Source of the DNA: VBDM01 sp049802235
GTDB lineage: Bacteria; Pseudomonadota; Gammaproteobacteria; Burkholderiales; SG8-39
Length of the DNA stretch: 64,000 nt
Assembly: GCA_049802235.1 (NCBI GenBank)
Contig: JBARMB010000037.1
Span: 57,169 to 121,168, forward strand
Direction: 5' to 3'
Shown here one piece after another: positions 33,749 through 43,706 of this stretch (within the stretch, counting starts at the first letter, position 1; each line of letters starts with the position of its first letter). A program made the translations under genes and the position numbers. The notes under the pieces are model-generated. The model was not told where the DNA came from, searched no databases, and worked only from the letters and a program-made list of their open reading frames with translations.

Positions 33749-34924
33749 TCACTTTTCCGGCCGCACCATGCCGTTAGCCTGAGCGACCAGCTCGGTAAAC
33801 AGGGCCTCATACGCATCGGCTGTCACCCGGACCGTGAATCGCTTCGCTTTGGAGCGGCCAGCCACCCCAAGACTAACGCGCATAGCTGGGTCCCCGGCCA
33901 GCAGGTCGAGGGCCCGGGCTAGGGCGGCTGGGTCTTCAGGGCGAACCAGAAGTCCGGTTTCTCGATCGCCGACCAGCTCTGGGAGACCCCCGACCGCAGA
34001 CGCGATTACAGGCTTTGCGCACGCCATGGCCTCCAGGGCCGCGAGACCGAATGACTCCGACGGGTGCCGCGACGGCATCACCATCAGGTCGCAGTGGACG
34101 AGTTCATCCAAAACTCCATCGCGATCCTTCGGGCCGAGAAAGGACACCCGATCCGACAGACCGAGCGTGACGCTCAGCGACTCAAGCTCCCGCCGGAGTG
34201 GACCTTCGCCGATCAACCGCACCTTCAGTTGACCCGATGTGCACTGGCGGAGGCCGCGCAGCAATACGTCGATGCCCTTCTTGGGGATCAGCGCCGCAAT
34301 GCAGAGGGCGGTCACATCGGGTTTGCACGCACCCACCGGCACTGCCTCGACCGCCGACAACTCCTCTTCGTCATACCCATTGTGAATGCAGCGGATTTTG
34401 GCGCAGAGCCAGGGAAACGCGTCGACCACACTGCGAAGGTAGTTTTGGGACGGCACCACCACCGCATCGGCACTTTCGAGCAGTCGGAGCAGCCCCTTCC
34501 CGACGCTGGGGCCGGCGTCCGGCAACAAGTCGCTGCCGTGGGCGGAAACGACCAGCGGGACGCGAAGCCAGCGCGCCAGATCCACCAACAATGCGAACCC
34601 CTCACCTGGATAGTGAACGTTGATCAGATCGACGCGCCGAGACAGGCCGTGGCGCGCCAGCTGCGGCAGCGTCGTAAGGACGGTGGAGTACCATGAAAGA
34701 CGGGCGCGCCATGAGGGCTGCTCAGGAGGGAAGTCGCGGAGCCGACAGTAGATCGAAGGAAAGCCACGCAGGCTGGTCCGCGCGCTGATCCTGAAGCCCT
34801 TGTCGGCAGGAAAGAGAAACAGCGCTTGGTGGCCCCGCGTCTCCAGTGAGCGGGCTAGGGAGGCCGCGACGTGCGTTACCCCACCTGTCCGCTGGTCCCA
34901 CGGCATCGCGAGCAGGATGTTCAT
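33749..34924 (-). CDS. Glycosyltransferase family 4
   Basis: A 391-aa GT-B glycosyltransferase starting MNILLAMPWDQRTGGVTHVA. It contains VSAHGSDLLPD, VPSQNYLRSVVDAFP, ALCIAALIPKKGIDVLLRGL and ESFGLAALEAMACAKPVIAS (EX7E), then GDRETGLLVRPEDPAALARAL. Length is normal for family GT4. It is preceded on the same strand by the two-domain membrane protein gene and followed closely by the ABC ATPase remnant. It presumably extends a lipid-linked or polysaccharide glycan in the cytoplasm. Confidence 0.92.
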   Translation of the reverse strand: MNILLAMPWDQRTGGVTHVAASLARSLETRGHQALFLFPADKGFRISARTSLRGFPSIYCRLRDFPPEQPSWRARLSWYSTVLTTLPQLARHGLSRRVDLINVHYPGEGFALLVDLARWLRVPLVVSAHGSDLLPDAGPSVGKGLLRLLESADAVVVPSQNYLRSVVDAFPWLCAKIRCIHNGYDEEELSAVEAVPVGACKPDVTALCIAALIPKKGIDVLLRGLRQCTSGQLKVRLIGEGPLRRELESLSVTLGLSDRVSFLGPKDRDGVLDELVHCDLMVMPSRHPSESFGLAALEAMACAKPVIASAVGGLPELVGDRETGLLVRPEDPAALARALDLLAGDPAMRVSLGVAGRSKAKRFTVRVTADAYEALFTELVAQANGMVRPEK

Positions 34925-34948
34925 CGGGCAGGCCGACTGTCCACCGCT

Positions 34949-36286
34949 TCAGTGCGGGAATTCCGCCGACACGATTTCTCCATGCGGGATAACCGGGGTG
35001 ATGCGCTCGAGCCATATCTCTCGCCAGAAGATGTGCTCGTTCTCCGGATTGAAGCCGAGGTATTCTCCCGTCGCGGTAACGCCTTCGAGAACGATACACG
35101 GATTGGTGAGCGGACGCAGCTCCCCGGTCTTCTCAACAATGACACGCTCCACCCGTGTCTTGACCCGGTACTCGCCCCCGCAGAAGCGGAGCATCTCTCG
35201 ATCAAACCAGAGCCCGCGATTCCGGCTTCGGTTGTTGAGCGTGATCTCGATCAGGTGCTTTGGCTTGACCCGGACAAGCTCGCCCGGTCTGAGGCCCAGA
35301 GCCTCATGGGGTGAGCTCTTCGAGGTCCCAACAGAGTAGACGGGAAATCCCACTCCACCTCGATACCGCTGGACCCAGTTGAAGCAGGCCAGCGCGACAC
35401 CGACGATAAATGGCCCGAGTCGCACGTTGCCGGTGAGCAGGTCGCGGGCGTAGTGGCGCGGGTCGCCCCAATCAAGGGGCGCGGCCCCTGCAGTCAGTTC
35501 GGTGGCTTGGCAGACGTACCGGATTCCCCCGGCAGCGTCGTCGTGCCGCCTTGCAAGGTGGCTGAGATTCGCCAGGTCTGGACGTGGGCGCGGGCGATCC
35601 GTGGCAGCGGCGGACGACGCCCCCGGCTCCACTCGGCGCAGCCAAGCTTCGCGCCAGCGCAGATGGCAGTTGGCCTGGCATCCCCCGTGCGCGGATCCGT
35701 TGCAGCGGAGGTCCTCCAGCAGCACAAGATTGCGCATGCGCTTGAGACCGGTGCCGTGGACCCAATCGTTGAGTTTGTCAATCCGGCGAAAGACCCGTGC
35801 ACGCGCGCCGCAGTAGCCGACCATCTCAGGCATGAATGGCACGCCGTCGAGGGTTCCAATTCCGTCGAGGGTTCCTAGAATCTCGTTCAGACTCCGGATC
35901 TCGATCAACTCCCCAGGCCCGAGTCCTAGCCGCGCGCGCGAATCCTCGCCGGGCGTTAAGCGTCGCTGGAGCGCCGAGCGCCATTTCGCGATTACCGGGC
36001 CCGGCACCGACTCACGCCGGGCGCCCTGCGCGTAGGGCCGGCCTTCCGCCTCGAGGGCATCGCGGTGGAGCGCGATCAGCCCGCCGGCCGCGACCAGACC
36101 CAACCACGTTGCCGCCAACCCGACCAACAGCACGGCCGCACCCAAGCCGAGGCAGGTGACCCAAGACCAGACGCCCAGCTGAGTCCAGCCCAAGCCCAGC
36201 ACTGCGAGCAGAACGGTCGGCCCGGCCAGCGCTACAGCAGCGGTGGCCGCCGTGGTCTTCCAAAAGCTAAGCCGATACTCAGCCAT
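34949..36286 (-). CDS. Membrane protein with two related Cys-motif domains (function unknown)
   Basis: A 445-aa protein with about two or three N-terminal transmembrane segments (residues about 15-72) and two homologous domains at residues 122-219 and 331-428. Domain 1 reads PGELIEIRS, then EMVGYCGARARVFRRID, LEDLRCNGSAHGGCQANC and WREAWLRRV. Domain 2 reads PGELVRVKP, then EMLRFCGGEYRVKTRVERV, a cysteine-poor segment and WREIWLERI. The C195/C203/C207 cluster of domain 1 is absent from domain 2, which suggests one metal-binding and one non-binding copy. I do not recognise a named family. It lies between GT2 and GT4 genes, so a role in glycan assembly or cross-linking is only contextual. Confidence 0.7.
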   Translation of the reverse strand: MAEYRLSFWKTTAATAAVALAGPTVLLAVLGLGWTQLGVWSWVTCLGLGAAVLLVGLAATWLGLVAAGGLIALHRDALEAEGRPYAQGARRESVPGPVIAKWRSALQRRLTPGEDSRARLGLGPGELIEIRSLNEILGTLDGIGTLDGVPFMPEMVGYCGARARVFRRIDKLNDWVHGTGLKRMRNLVLLEDLRCNGSAHGGCQANCHLRWREAWLRRVEPGASSAAATDRPRPRPDLANLSHLARRHDDAAGGIRYVCQATELTAGAAPLDWGDPRHYARDLLTGNVRLGPFIVGVALACFNWVQRYRGGVGFPVYSVGTSKSSPHEALGLRPGELVRVKPKHLIEITLNNRSRNRGLWFDREMLRFCGGEYRVKTRVERVIVEKTGELRPLTNPCIVLEGVTATGEYLGFNPENEHIFWREIWLERITPVIPHGEIVSAEFPH

Positions 36287-36583
36287 GGCGGACGCGCATC
36301 AAGAAAAAGACTCCTCGTGGCGGCAACCGCCCAACCCTTCGTAGACCAGGAACCCGTCGCGGATTGACTCGACCTGCACGGGCGCGATCGCCGACGGCGA
36401 ATTTCTTGTCGGCCGACACGTGGCAGCGGTCCCCGTATCGGCGTAGCTCAGGTACGCGTGCACAGTCCCCAGCACATCGATCGGTCGAGGTCGAAGGTCA
36501 CGTCGGCATACGGCTCCATTGCGGCGTTGGATTGATCTTGAACGCCCTCGGGATACCGGATTCGATGGAATGCACGCAAACGC

Positions 36584-37627
36584 CTACTCCCGCGCCGGAC
36601 TGACCGGTGCCGCCGCTACCGCGGGTCGGGACATAGTTCCCCGCTTCTGACTGATCTTCCGGATTACGTTCTCGATCGTCCGCTTGGGATTGCCAACCAG
36701 GTCCAGGATGCGGAGAACCGCGTTCAACCCGATCCGGGTGTAACTGGGTGGATAGCCCATCGCCTTGAAATGCCGGAGATGGTAGTCCCAGAACTCGCGG
36801 TTCCTGGGGGGGACGACGCTGCGTCCCAGCATGCGATAGTAGTCCCGCGTGATCTCCTTCCGGCGGGTCTTGAATTCCTGGTCGGTCAGGAAGATCGGGC
36901 CGAACTTGGTGACCTCATGCAGGTCGTCCGCGTGATAGGAATCGACCCGCTCGAGATACGACGTTGTCCTGGATTCCTCGTCCGAGCGCGCGTAGGTCAG
37001 TACTTGGTGAACGAACCCGAGATCGTAGTCCCGCAGCAGATCGAGGTACGCCTCGATATCCCCGGCGTAGTTGTGCGGATTGTAGAACGGCCGCTTCTTC
37101 CGCACGATGTCCGCGCGGATCATGGTAGCGGATGGGCCGCCCATTCCCTTGAGCCCCTTCAGCAGGCGGAGCCGGACGATCTCGCGTCCCGACACACAGT
37201 GGCTGGGATAGGGTAATGCGAGGCCGTTGACTCGCCTCCCTAACAGAAAATACGAACTCACCATGCCAACCGTCGGATTCGCCTCGGCGACCTTGACCAT
37301 CTCTTCGAGGCAGTTAGGAAAGAACCAGTCGTCGGCCCCCAGGATCTTGCAATACTTGGCTTCGTCCGAGATCAGGGTAAACACCGTGCTGTGGCTGTCG
37401 ATGACAGAGACGTGCTTCGGATAGGTGTAGATCCGGATGCGCGGGTCACGCGAAGCGAATTCCTCGGCGACCGCCGCGGTGCGATCGGTGCTGCAATTGT
37501 TGCCGATCGTGAGGTCCCAGTTGGTGTAGGACTGGGCCAGCACGCTCCGCACAGCATTCCCAATCATTCGCTCCCCGTTATAGACCGGGAGAACGACACT
37601 CACTCTGGGCACTGCAATCGTGTTCAT
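36584..37627 (-). CDS. Glycosyltransferase family 2
   Basis: A 347-aa GT-A glycosyltransferase starting MNTIAVPRVSVVLPVYNGERM. It has LTIGNNCSTDRTAAVAEE, KILGADDWFFPNCLEEM (DxD-like GADD near residue 98) and AGDIEAYLDLLRDYD in the acceptor half. It is cytoplasmic. The 297 bp after it, before the membrane protein gene, hold no gene. The region upstream (37628-38131) is non-coding. Confidence 0.9.
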   Translation of the reverse strand: MNTIAVPRVSVVLPVYNGERMIGNAVRSVLAQSYTNWDLTIGNNCSTDRTAAVAEEFASRDPRIRIYTYPKHVSVIDSHSTVFTLISDEAKYCKILGADDWFFPNCLEEMVKVAEANPTVGMVSSYFLLGRRVNGLALPYPSHCVSGREIVRLRLLKGLKGMGGPSATMIRADIVRKKRPFYNPHNYAGDIEAYLDLLRDYDLGFVHQVLTYARSDEESRTTSYLERVDSYHADDLHEVTKFGPIFLTDQEFKTRRKEITRDYYRMLGRSVVPPRNREFWDYHLRHFKAMGYPPSYTRIGLNAVLRILDLVGNPKRTIENVIRKISQKRGTMSRPAVAAAPVSPARE

Positions 37628-38131
37628 AGGCGGTCGTTCGATCTGTCAGGGGTCAAACTAGGTCGACGCCTCCGCTGGCAAGGAGGGCCGTCATCGACCT
37701 CCCGGCCGAGCCGCCGTTGTCACCCGGCAAGCGGTCCCGCGTATCATCACCACTGATGCTGCGCCGTTCACGCTCGCCACCAATTAACGTACGTTTTCCA
37801 GAATAACAGTTGAGTATAGGAAATTCAACCGCACAACGCCGAGTATCCGCGACTGTTTCACAACAGCGCGGCACTGGTTGTATTCAGATAGCTTGCCCGG
37901 TGCTGATTGATCTCACTCAGGCCGGTGATCGAATCCATCCCTCGGCGATGCCTCGTTCCAAACTTCGCGCCCGGACGCACAGATTTGGCAGGCGACAAAG
38001 GTTTCACTATGCCTGCGGCTTCGTGATCGTTGTCGGATGCGCCTTCGGCTGCAAATCAAGTGCTGGTGCCAGGATTCTCGTACCAAAGTCCGGGGAAACA
38101 GTGGGCTGTTCCGCACCCCGAACCGGTGGAA
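37628..38131. other. Intergenic region, nothing recognised
   Basis: 504 bp between the GT2 start and the PIG-L stop. I found no ORF with family similarity, no repeat and no clear hairpin. Confidence 0.4.
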
Positions 38132-38806
38132 TCAAAAAACCAGCTTTCGTGCGTGAAACGCTTCTGCAAAACCGCTCTGGGAACGAGACTCAAGACCACG
38201 AAGCCGCATCAGCCCTAGGAACGTATCGGCGGCGAACCAATCCTTGCTGCGCTGGGACGAAAAGCAGCGATTTAGATGGCTGATCTTGCGGCGTGCCACG
38301 GAAGTTGAAATCGGCACGTATGCATTCGGAGTCGCCAAGTCACCCTCGTACTTGGGAATCTCGTACTCGAGCACGAGATGATTGCGCCAGGTATTCCAGG
38401 TGAGTTCGGCAGCCAAGCGATGATCCTGATGCCGATCTTCCAGCCGGTGCGTGAGGACTACGTCCGGGTCGACTTCCCTCTTCAAGTTTTCGAAATGGTA
38501 CTTAACATAGGTGTACTGTGATTGCATGTAACAGTCGCGGAAGTCTGTGATGATGACCTTGCGTGCAGCCGCGCGGACAAGCAATGCGCGCGCACTGCGG
38601 CGCGCCTCCGCGGCCCTGATCCCCTCCGCGCCGAGGACAACCCACGTCACCTCGACCGCTGGCATGCTCGCGAGCCAGCTCAGGACGGTTGCGCCACAGC
38701 CGATCTCAAGGTCGTCGCTATGCGCGCCAATGCAAAGGAGCCGCAACGGCTGACCCCTGCGGATTTCAGGTATTAGGCGTAGCACGCGTCGAATTCCTGT
38801 TCTCAA
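38132..38806 (-). CDS. PIG-L family deacetylase
   Basis: A 224-aa PIG-L (LmbE-like) deacetylase. LLCIGAHSDDLEIGCGATVL (about residues 23-42) carries the AHxDD zinc motif, and HRLEDRHQDHRLAAEL (about 123-138) the second H-x-x-H. The start is a TTG directly abutting the CDP-glucose dehydratase TGA; a GTG at 38785 is also possible. These enzymes deacetylate N-acetyl sugars such as GlcNAc. It lies downstream of the CDP-hexose genes on the same strand, probably in one operon. Confidence 0.88.
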   Translation of the reverse strand: MRTGIRRVLRLIPEIRRGQPLRLLCIGAHSDDLEIGCGATVLSWLASMPAVEVTWVVLGAEGIRAAEARRSARALLVRAAARKVIITDFRDCYMQSQYTYVKYHFENLKREVDPDVVLTHRLEDRHQDHRLAAELTWNTWRNHLVLEYEIPKYEGDLATPNAYVPISTSVARRKISHLNRCFSSQRSKDWFAADTFLGLMRLRGLESRSQSGFAEAFHARKLVF

Positions 38807-39886
38807 TCATCGGCTTGGGGCCTTGTGTTCAAAGCGTTCGATCTGTTCAACGCACAGCGCTTTCGGGTCCACGCCCTGGAAATACCGTCCGTACCAGTCG
38901 ACAATCCAATCGAGGGCCTCGGTCACGACTAGGCGTGGCTTCCAGCCCAGTTGCTGGATGGTCTTGCTCGTATCAAGGCGCAGGCAGCCGGCTTCGTGGG
39001 GATGAGAGCCAGGATCCTGTATCCAGCTCGCCTTGCCGGGCCACTTGTTCACAAGCCAGCCAACCAACTCTCCTACCGCGAGCGCATCCTCCTGGTGCGG
39101 CCCGAAATTCCACGGACCGCCGTACTTTCGACCTTCAAGGAACAGCTTCTCCGCCAATGTCATGTAGCCACCCAGGCAATCCAGGACGAATTGCCAGGGG
39201 CGTACCGCGTGAGGGTTGCGCAGAACGGCCGGGCGGCCTTCGCGGAAGGCATTCACCACGTCGGGAACGAGCTGATCGTGAGTCCAGTCTCCGCCACCAA
39301 TGACATTGCCCGCGCGCGCCGTGGCGATCGATTTGCCCGAATCCTTGCCTGCCTTGACGGAAAAATACGAATCTGCAAACGCTTGGGTGACCAGCTCCGA
39401 GCAAGCTTTGCTGTTGGAGTATGGGTCGTAGCCCCCGAGGCGATCCGTTTCCCGATAGCCCCAGATCCATTCCTTGTTCTCATAGCTCTTGTCGCTGGTG
39501 ACATTGACAATCACGGCCTGTCCGGGAACATGCCGCATCGCCTCCAGCAGGTTCACGGTGCCCATCACATTCGTCGAATACGTGTCGATCGGATCCTCAT
39601 ACGACAATCGGACCACCGACTGCGCTGCCATATGGAAAACGATTTCCGGCCGATGCTTTTCAAGACTTTCCCGCAACCGGGGATAGTCCCGAACGTCGCC
39701 GACGATCGAAACCATCCCGGCCGTCACGTTCGCGACCTCGTACAGGCTCGGGTTCGTTGGCGCCGGTAGCGAGTAACCGACGACGTCCGCCGACAGCCGC
39801 TGCAGCCACAGGGAAAGCCAGCTTCCCTTGAAGCCGGTGTGGCCCGTGATGAACACCTTGCGGCCTTTCCAGAAGCGCGGATCCAC
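38807..39886 (-). CDS. rfbG: CDP-glucose 4,6-dehydratase
   Basis: A 359-aa SDR enzyme starting at GTG, with GGAAGG 5 bp upstream. VFITGHTGFKGSWLSLWL (about residues 11-28) binds NAD. MAAQSVVRLSYEDP, VTSDKSYENKEWIWGYRETD and YDPYSNSKACSELV (catalytic Tyr and Lys) are typical of RfbG. It converts CDP-glucose to CDP-4-keto-6-deoxyglucose, the entry point to CDP-deoxyhexoses. It follows the cytidylyltransferase by 35 bp. No RfbH-type 3-dehydrase is visible in the window, so the classical dideoxyhexose route is not complete here. Confidence 0.95.
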   Translation of the reverse strand: MDPRFWKGRKVFITGHTGFKGSWLSLWLQRLSADVVGYSLPAPTNPSLYEVANVTAGMVSIVGDVRDYPRLRESLEKHRPEIVFHMAAQSVVRLSYEDPIDTYSTNVMGTVNLLEAMRHVPGQAVIVNVTSDKSYENKEWIWGYRETDRLGGYDPYSNSKACSELVTQAFADSYFSVKAGKDSGKSIATARAGNVIGGGDWTHDQLVPDVVNAFREGRPAVLRNPHAVRPWQFVLDCLGGYMTLAEKLFLEGRKYGGPWNFGPHQEDALAVGELVGWLVNKWPGKASWIQDPGSHPHEAGCLRLDTSKTIQQLGWKPRLVVTEALDWIVDWYGRYFQGVDPKALCVEQIERFEHKAPSR

Positions 39887-39921
39887 TGGACCTTCCCTAG
39901 TCGCTTGACGTCGACAACGTC

Positions 39922-40722
39922 TTAACTGCCCGCGTCAGTACCACGGGATTTTTCCCACACCTTCCAGGGAGTGTCACCTTTTCCGTTCATGCGATCGAAC
40001 GTGATCTTGTCCTTGAGAGTATCCATGGCAGCCCAGAACCCATTGTGTTTGTATGAATACAGTTGCCCCTTTTCGATGAGGTGCTGGAAGGGCTCCTCGA
40101 CCAACTCCTCGCCCGACTTGATGTAGTCGAAGATGTCGTGCCTGAAACGGAAAAATCCACCGTTGAGCCAAAATCCCGATTCCCGCATGGGGCCGATGCT
40201 GCTCACAATGCCATCGTCCCGCGCGGTGACGGCATGAAATGACTGCCACGTCCTGACGGCGACGAAGCTGGCAACGACATTTTTCTCTTCGCACGCCTTG
40301 GAATATTCGTGGAGCGACAGATCAGACAACGCATCGCTGTAGTTCGCAAAAAAATATTCCTCGTCCCTGAGATATTTTCGGACCGCAAGTAATCGCTCGC
40401 CGATATTCGAGTGCAGCCCGGTTTCCACAAACGTAATTCGCCAATCCTGAACGTCACTCTGGATCGGCTCAATGGTTCTGCATCCATTCGAAAGAACGAA
40501 ATCGTTGGACATCCATTCGGCATAATTTACAAAGTATTCCTTGATCAGGTCGCCGCGGTAACCGAGACACAAAATAAAATCCTTGTGTCCAAAATGCGCG
40601 TAATACCTCATCAGGTGCCAGATGATAGGTCTATAGCCGATGCTCACTAGGGGCTTCGGAATGGTATCCGAGTGCTCGCGCAGTCTGGTTCCCAGGCCGC
40701 CGCAAAATAGCACTACCTTCAT
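39922..40722 (-). CDS. rfbF: Glucose-1-phosphate cytidylyltransferase
   Basis: A 266-aa nucleotidyltransferase: MKVVLFCGGLGTRLREHSD then IPKPLVSIGYRPIIWHLMRYY, and later FFANYSDALSDLSLHEYSK and SGFWLNGGFFRF. The start at 40722 is preferred because GAGG lies 6 bp before it; the longer frame to 40767 adds a non-conserved stretch. It makes CDP-glucose from CTP and glucose-1-phosphate. It is the upstream member of the rfbF-rfbG pair, preceded by 208 bp without a gene. Confidence 0.95.
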   Translation of the reverse strand: MKVVLFCGGLGTRLREHSDTIPKPLVSIGYRPIIWHLMRYYAHFGHKDFILCLGYRGDLIKEYFVNYAEWMSNDFVLSNGCRTIEPIQSDVQDWRITFVETGLHSNIGERLLAVRKYLRDEEYFFANYSDALSDLSLHEYSKACEEKNVVASFVAVRTWQSFHAVTARDDGIVSSIGPMRESGFWLNGGFFRFRHDIFDYIKSGEELVEEPFQHLIEKGQLYSYKHNGFWAAMDTLKDKITFDRMNGKGDTPWKVWEKSRGTDAGS

Positions 40723-40930
40723 TCGCTGCCTCACATTCCAAACGACGACGAAACGCTCATTCCCCAAAACGCGTCTGCGTGGATGCTGCCTGAAGCTCCG
40801 TCATCTGCAGACGCCGTCCGGCCATGTTCCACGGAATTGCGGATTTCACTGGTAGGTCTCAACGGACTGTCATCTCCTCCGTCTGGGGCTTTCAATAGCA
40901 TGTCCGGCGCTCTCTGGATTCAGGTGTCCT

Positions 40931-42229
40931 TCAAGAAGCGAGCGCCGACTCAGCAGCACGTTCCCCGCTGATGTAGCTCTCGTCGGTCCACATGTATCCC
41001 CAGTCCCCGTACCTTCCGCAGTAGTTGATGCCAATATCCCTGAGATATCCGTGAACGGTCTCCAGGGCTGCCGCGCGTTCCAGATCGAAAATCACGTTCG
41101 CGTAACGTACCGTCGTCGCGTGACGAGAGATGATCACGTCATCATCCCGAAGCGTGCCGGTTCGACGCAGATCGGCGATGACTTGATCGATCAGGTCCTC
41201 CGGAGACTGTGTAAGAGGACGATACTTGCTCGAAAAATAGACTTCAGCCTGAATGCTCCCGCAGCCTGCGGGGGCGTTGGTCGTTGACAACATGTGGGGG
41301 AAACTCAAGCGCGTGAAGCAAATGTCCTGATCGTAAATGTATGTTATCTGGGCGTCCGAAAGGTCCGAGCGATTCACACCGACATTGACCAGAATGCAGG
41401 TCGAACATGCGAGCCGCCGGGAGGCGTCGATGACATCTTGCGGTACATCCGCGATCATCGGGACGAGATCCGGCAGGGCAACCGACGATACGAGCGCGTC
41501 GTAGCGGGTCTTGGAGCCATTCGAGAAGGAAAGCTCCCTTTGCCGAGAATCGATGGCGACCAGCTCATGATTGAGCCGCAGGTCGGCAATGGAGGGAAGA
41601 TCCCTGAGGTACGAAACGAATCCGCCGTCAGTCGGATAGCGAAAATTCGTTATGTAGTGAACGTCCGGGGTCCAGGGAGCAAGGGCACCCTTTAGCATTT
41701 CTTCAAGACTTGGCCGATACATGCGGGGGCCGAGCCATTCCGTGCTCATGTTGTCGGCGGAAGTCATGTGATACTTCCGCGTATATTGCATCGGGAAGAG
41801 TTCCGCAAATTTCCGTCCGTAGCTGGCGATCAGCCAATCCTCGTAATTGTTGATCTTCCGCTCAACTCCGTGCTCCTTCACGAAGTCCGCGACAATTTCC
41901 ACGATCAGATCCTTGGGGAGCCCGTTCAGGTGAAGCTGCACCGGGTGCGTCAGCCTGAGACCACGCCAATAGTTGTCGAGCTTGACCTGAAGGGCCTCAT
42001 ATTGCTGATCGACGTATTGAGCGAACAATCCCTGGATTCTGGCGTCCTTTGTGAACGAGATGTGCGGACCGAAATCGAACAGGAAGCCGTTCTTATCCCG
42101 AAATGAAGCCGTGTGCCCGCCGTAGTATGAGTTCTTGTCATACACAACGGGCCGAAGATCCTTACCGTGGAGATAGCTAGCGGCCCCGAATCCTGCCATA
42201 CCAGTCCCCAAGACAACAATATTTTTCAC
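40931..42229 (-). CDS. FAD-dependent oxidoreductase (UDP-galactopyranose mutase-like / amine-oxidase fold)
   Basis: A 432-aa flavoprotein starting GTG with GGAAGG about 8 bp before it. The dinucleotide-binding motif IVVLGTGMAGFGAASYL is at residues 4-20, followed by PVVYDKNSYYGGHT and GFLFDFGPHISF, which resemble UDP-galactopyranose mutases and protoporphyrinogen-oxidase-like enzymes. The C-terminal flavin-contact region is YCGRYGDWGYMWTDESYISGE. Its place between the CDP-glucose genes and the SAF-domain dehydrogenase suggests sugar-nucleotide oxidation or ring contraction. Which substrate it uses cannot be decided from sequence. The coding sequence is less GC-rich than typical here. Confidence 0.82.
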   Translation of the reverse strand: MKNIVVLGTGMAGFGAASYLHGKDLRPVVYDKNSYYGGHTASFRDKNGFLFDFGPHISFTKDARIQGLFAQYVDQQYEALQVKLDNYWRGLRLTHPVQLHLNGLPKDLIVEIVADFVKEHGVERKINNYEDWLIASYGRKFAELFPMQYTRKYHMTSADNMSTEWLGPRMYRPSLEEMLKGALAPWTPDVHYITNFRYPTDGGFVSYLRDLPSIADLRLNHELVAIDSRQRELSFSNGSKTRYDALVSSVALPDLVPMIADVPQDVIDASRRLACSTCILVNVGVNRSDLSDAQITYIYDQDICFTRLSFPHMLSTTNAPAGCGSIQAEVYFSSKYRPLTQSPEDLIDQVIADLRRTGTLRDDDVIISRHATTVRYANVIFDLERAAALETVHGYLRDIGINYCGRYGDWGYMWTDESYISGERAAESALAS

Positions 42230-42317
42230 CAGACAAAGCCTTCCAATGAATAGGTCATGAACATCGATACAAGATCGCTACCGCCGCGCTTGACGGCGGC
42301 GCCCTTGCGGCAACGCC

Positions 42318-43691
42318 TTACTCTATGGCAGCGAGCTGGCGTGACCCGCGTTCCGAGGCGGCGTTGGCCCGGTCGGTCGCTGGCCAGCGCTTGCGCTGCT
42401 CCGACCAGAGCTCGTCCCGGAGCCTCGCAGACGGCATCTTCACATCGTTGAACGTGACGACCTCGTCCTTCCCAATATCCCGGAGCAGTACGCAGTCGTC
42501 CGACATCGCAATTGGGAGCGCGTTGCCTGCCCGGGCAGCGGAGTGATTTTCGATCAACCCGTAGGCGCAGAAACCACCCACCCCGTCGAGACACTCGCCG
42601 GCCTTCAACTGCCGCTTGGCGACGGTGACGACTTCGCACGATGGCCCCGCAAGCGGAGCGACCGTCGGGTCGGCGTGAATCACTGCGCGAGCGATCGTGG
42701 ACGGAAGCTGGATGTGCGGAAGGTGAAACGGCGTATAGAACACGTAGAAAGGACCGTCGCCGAGTTTGTAGTAAGCCAGCTGGGTCCTCTTGTACGGGTT
42801 ATCCTCGTATACCACCACGAAACCCCCTGTATGAGGTGCTGCGCCAACCGAGTAGTCGACAATTCCTCCGTTGAGCATCGCATCGGCGGGGAGTAACTTC
42901 GCGAGGTCACGTACGTAACCACATGCAGGGCCGGTCATGCCGCGGCGGGCAACGCCAAAGCCAGTTGCATTCGCAAGCACGGTCGTCTCCATGGACAACT
43001 TTGTGGCATCGGCGAAGGAAGTGACCTTCCTGACGTCCTGATCGTGCTTCGCGGCAAATTCACGTTGGGTATCAGGTGTCCGATAGTAATCGACCATGCC
43101 TTTGATGTTGCCCGCTGCTACCGGTCGGAGTCCAACGGTTTGGACATAGCGAAAAAGGGTCATCGCCACGCCTGGTTCGTCACCATCGGTGTGCGTAATG
43201 ACTACACCCGCCTCGTCCGCCTTGGCTTTCAATATGGGACCGATAAGGGAGTCGAGTTCCGCGTTGACCAGCACCACCGGTTTGGCATGCCCGATTGCGT
43301 CTAGCACCACACTCGCGCCGAAATCGACACTGCCGGTCACCTCCACGACCAGGTCGATGGCATTGCATCGCGTCAGCACTTGGGGATCGTCGGTGATTAC
43401 CGGAATCCCCCTTGAAATCCTGGATTCCGCGTCGCCCGCGGTCCCTGCGGATTCCCATTCCCGGATTCCCGCCTCCCGGAATGCACGCTCGGCGTGTCTT
43501 GGAGTCCGATTTGCCATTCCGGCAAGCCGGATGCCAGGCACCGGGGTTCCCAGCTGCAGGGCGATGGCGCGGCCCGTCGCGCCCGCACCCACGACCCCAA
43601 CGCGGATAGGGCGTCGTTCGGCCTCACGACGCTGGAGCGTGCTGTAGACGGAAGTGTTACGGGCAGACACGTTGGTGGCCTTTGGGTTCAT
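42318..43691 (-). CDS. NAD(P)-dependent oxidoreductase with SAF domain (homoserine dehydrogenase-like)
   Basis: A 457-aa protein. An N-terminal Rossmann domain starts around IRVGVVGAGATGRAIALQLG (about residues 29-48) and continues with AIDLVVEVTGSVDFGASV and KPVVLVNAELDSLIGP. A C-terminal SAF-like domain of about 110 residues contains AKRQLKAGECLDGVGGFCAYGLI. Such proteins are recurrent beside 3,5-epimerases in O-antigen loci, and a dehydrogenase step on a keto-sugar nucleotide is the usual guess. It stands 15 bp from the 3,5-epimerase gene, in the same direction. It is not a true homoserine dehydrogenase by context. Confidence 0.82.
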   Translation of the reverse strand: MNPKATNVSARNTSVYSTLQRREAERRPIRVGVVGAGATGRAIALQLGTPVPGIRLAGMANRTPRHAERAFREAGIREWESAGTAGDAESRISRGIPVITDDPQVLTRCNAIDLVVEVTGSVDFGASVVLDAIGHAKPVVLVNAELDSLIGPILKAKADEAGVVITHTDGDEPGVAMTLFRYVQTVGLRPVAAGNIKGMVDYYRTPDTQREFAAKHDQDVRKVTSFADATKLSMETTVLANATGFGVARRGMTGPACGYVRDLAKLLPADAMLNGGIVDYSVGAAPHTGGFVVVYEDNPYKRTQLAYYKLGDGPFYVFYTPFHLPHIQLPSTIARAVIHADPTVAPLAGPSCEVVTVAKRQLKAGECLDGVGGFCAYGLIENHSAARAGNALPIAMSDDCVLLRDIGKDEVVTFNDVKMPSARLRDELWSEQRKRWPATDRANAASERGSRQLAAIE

Positions 43692-43706
43692 GGGATTTCT
43701 CCGTGC

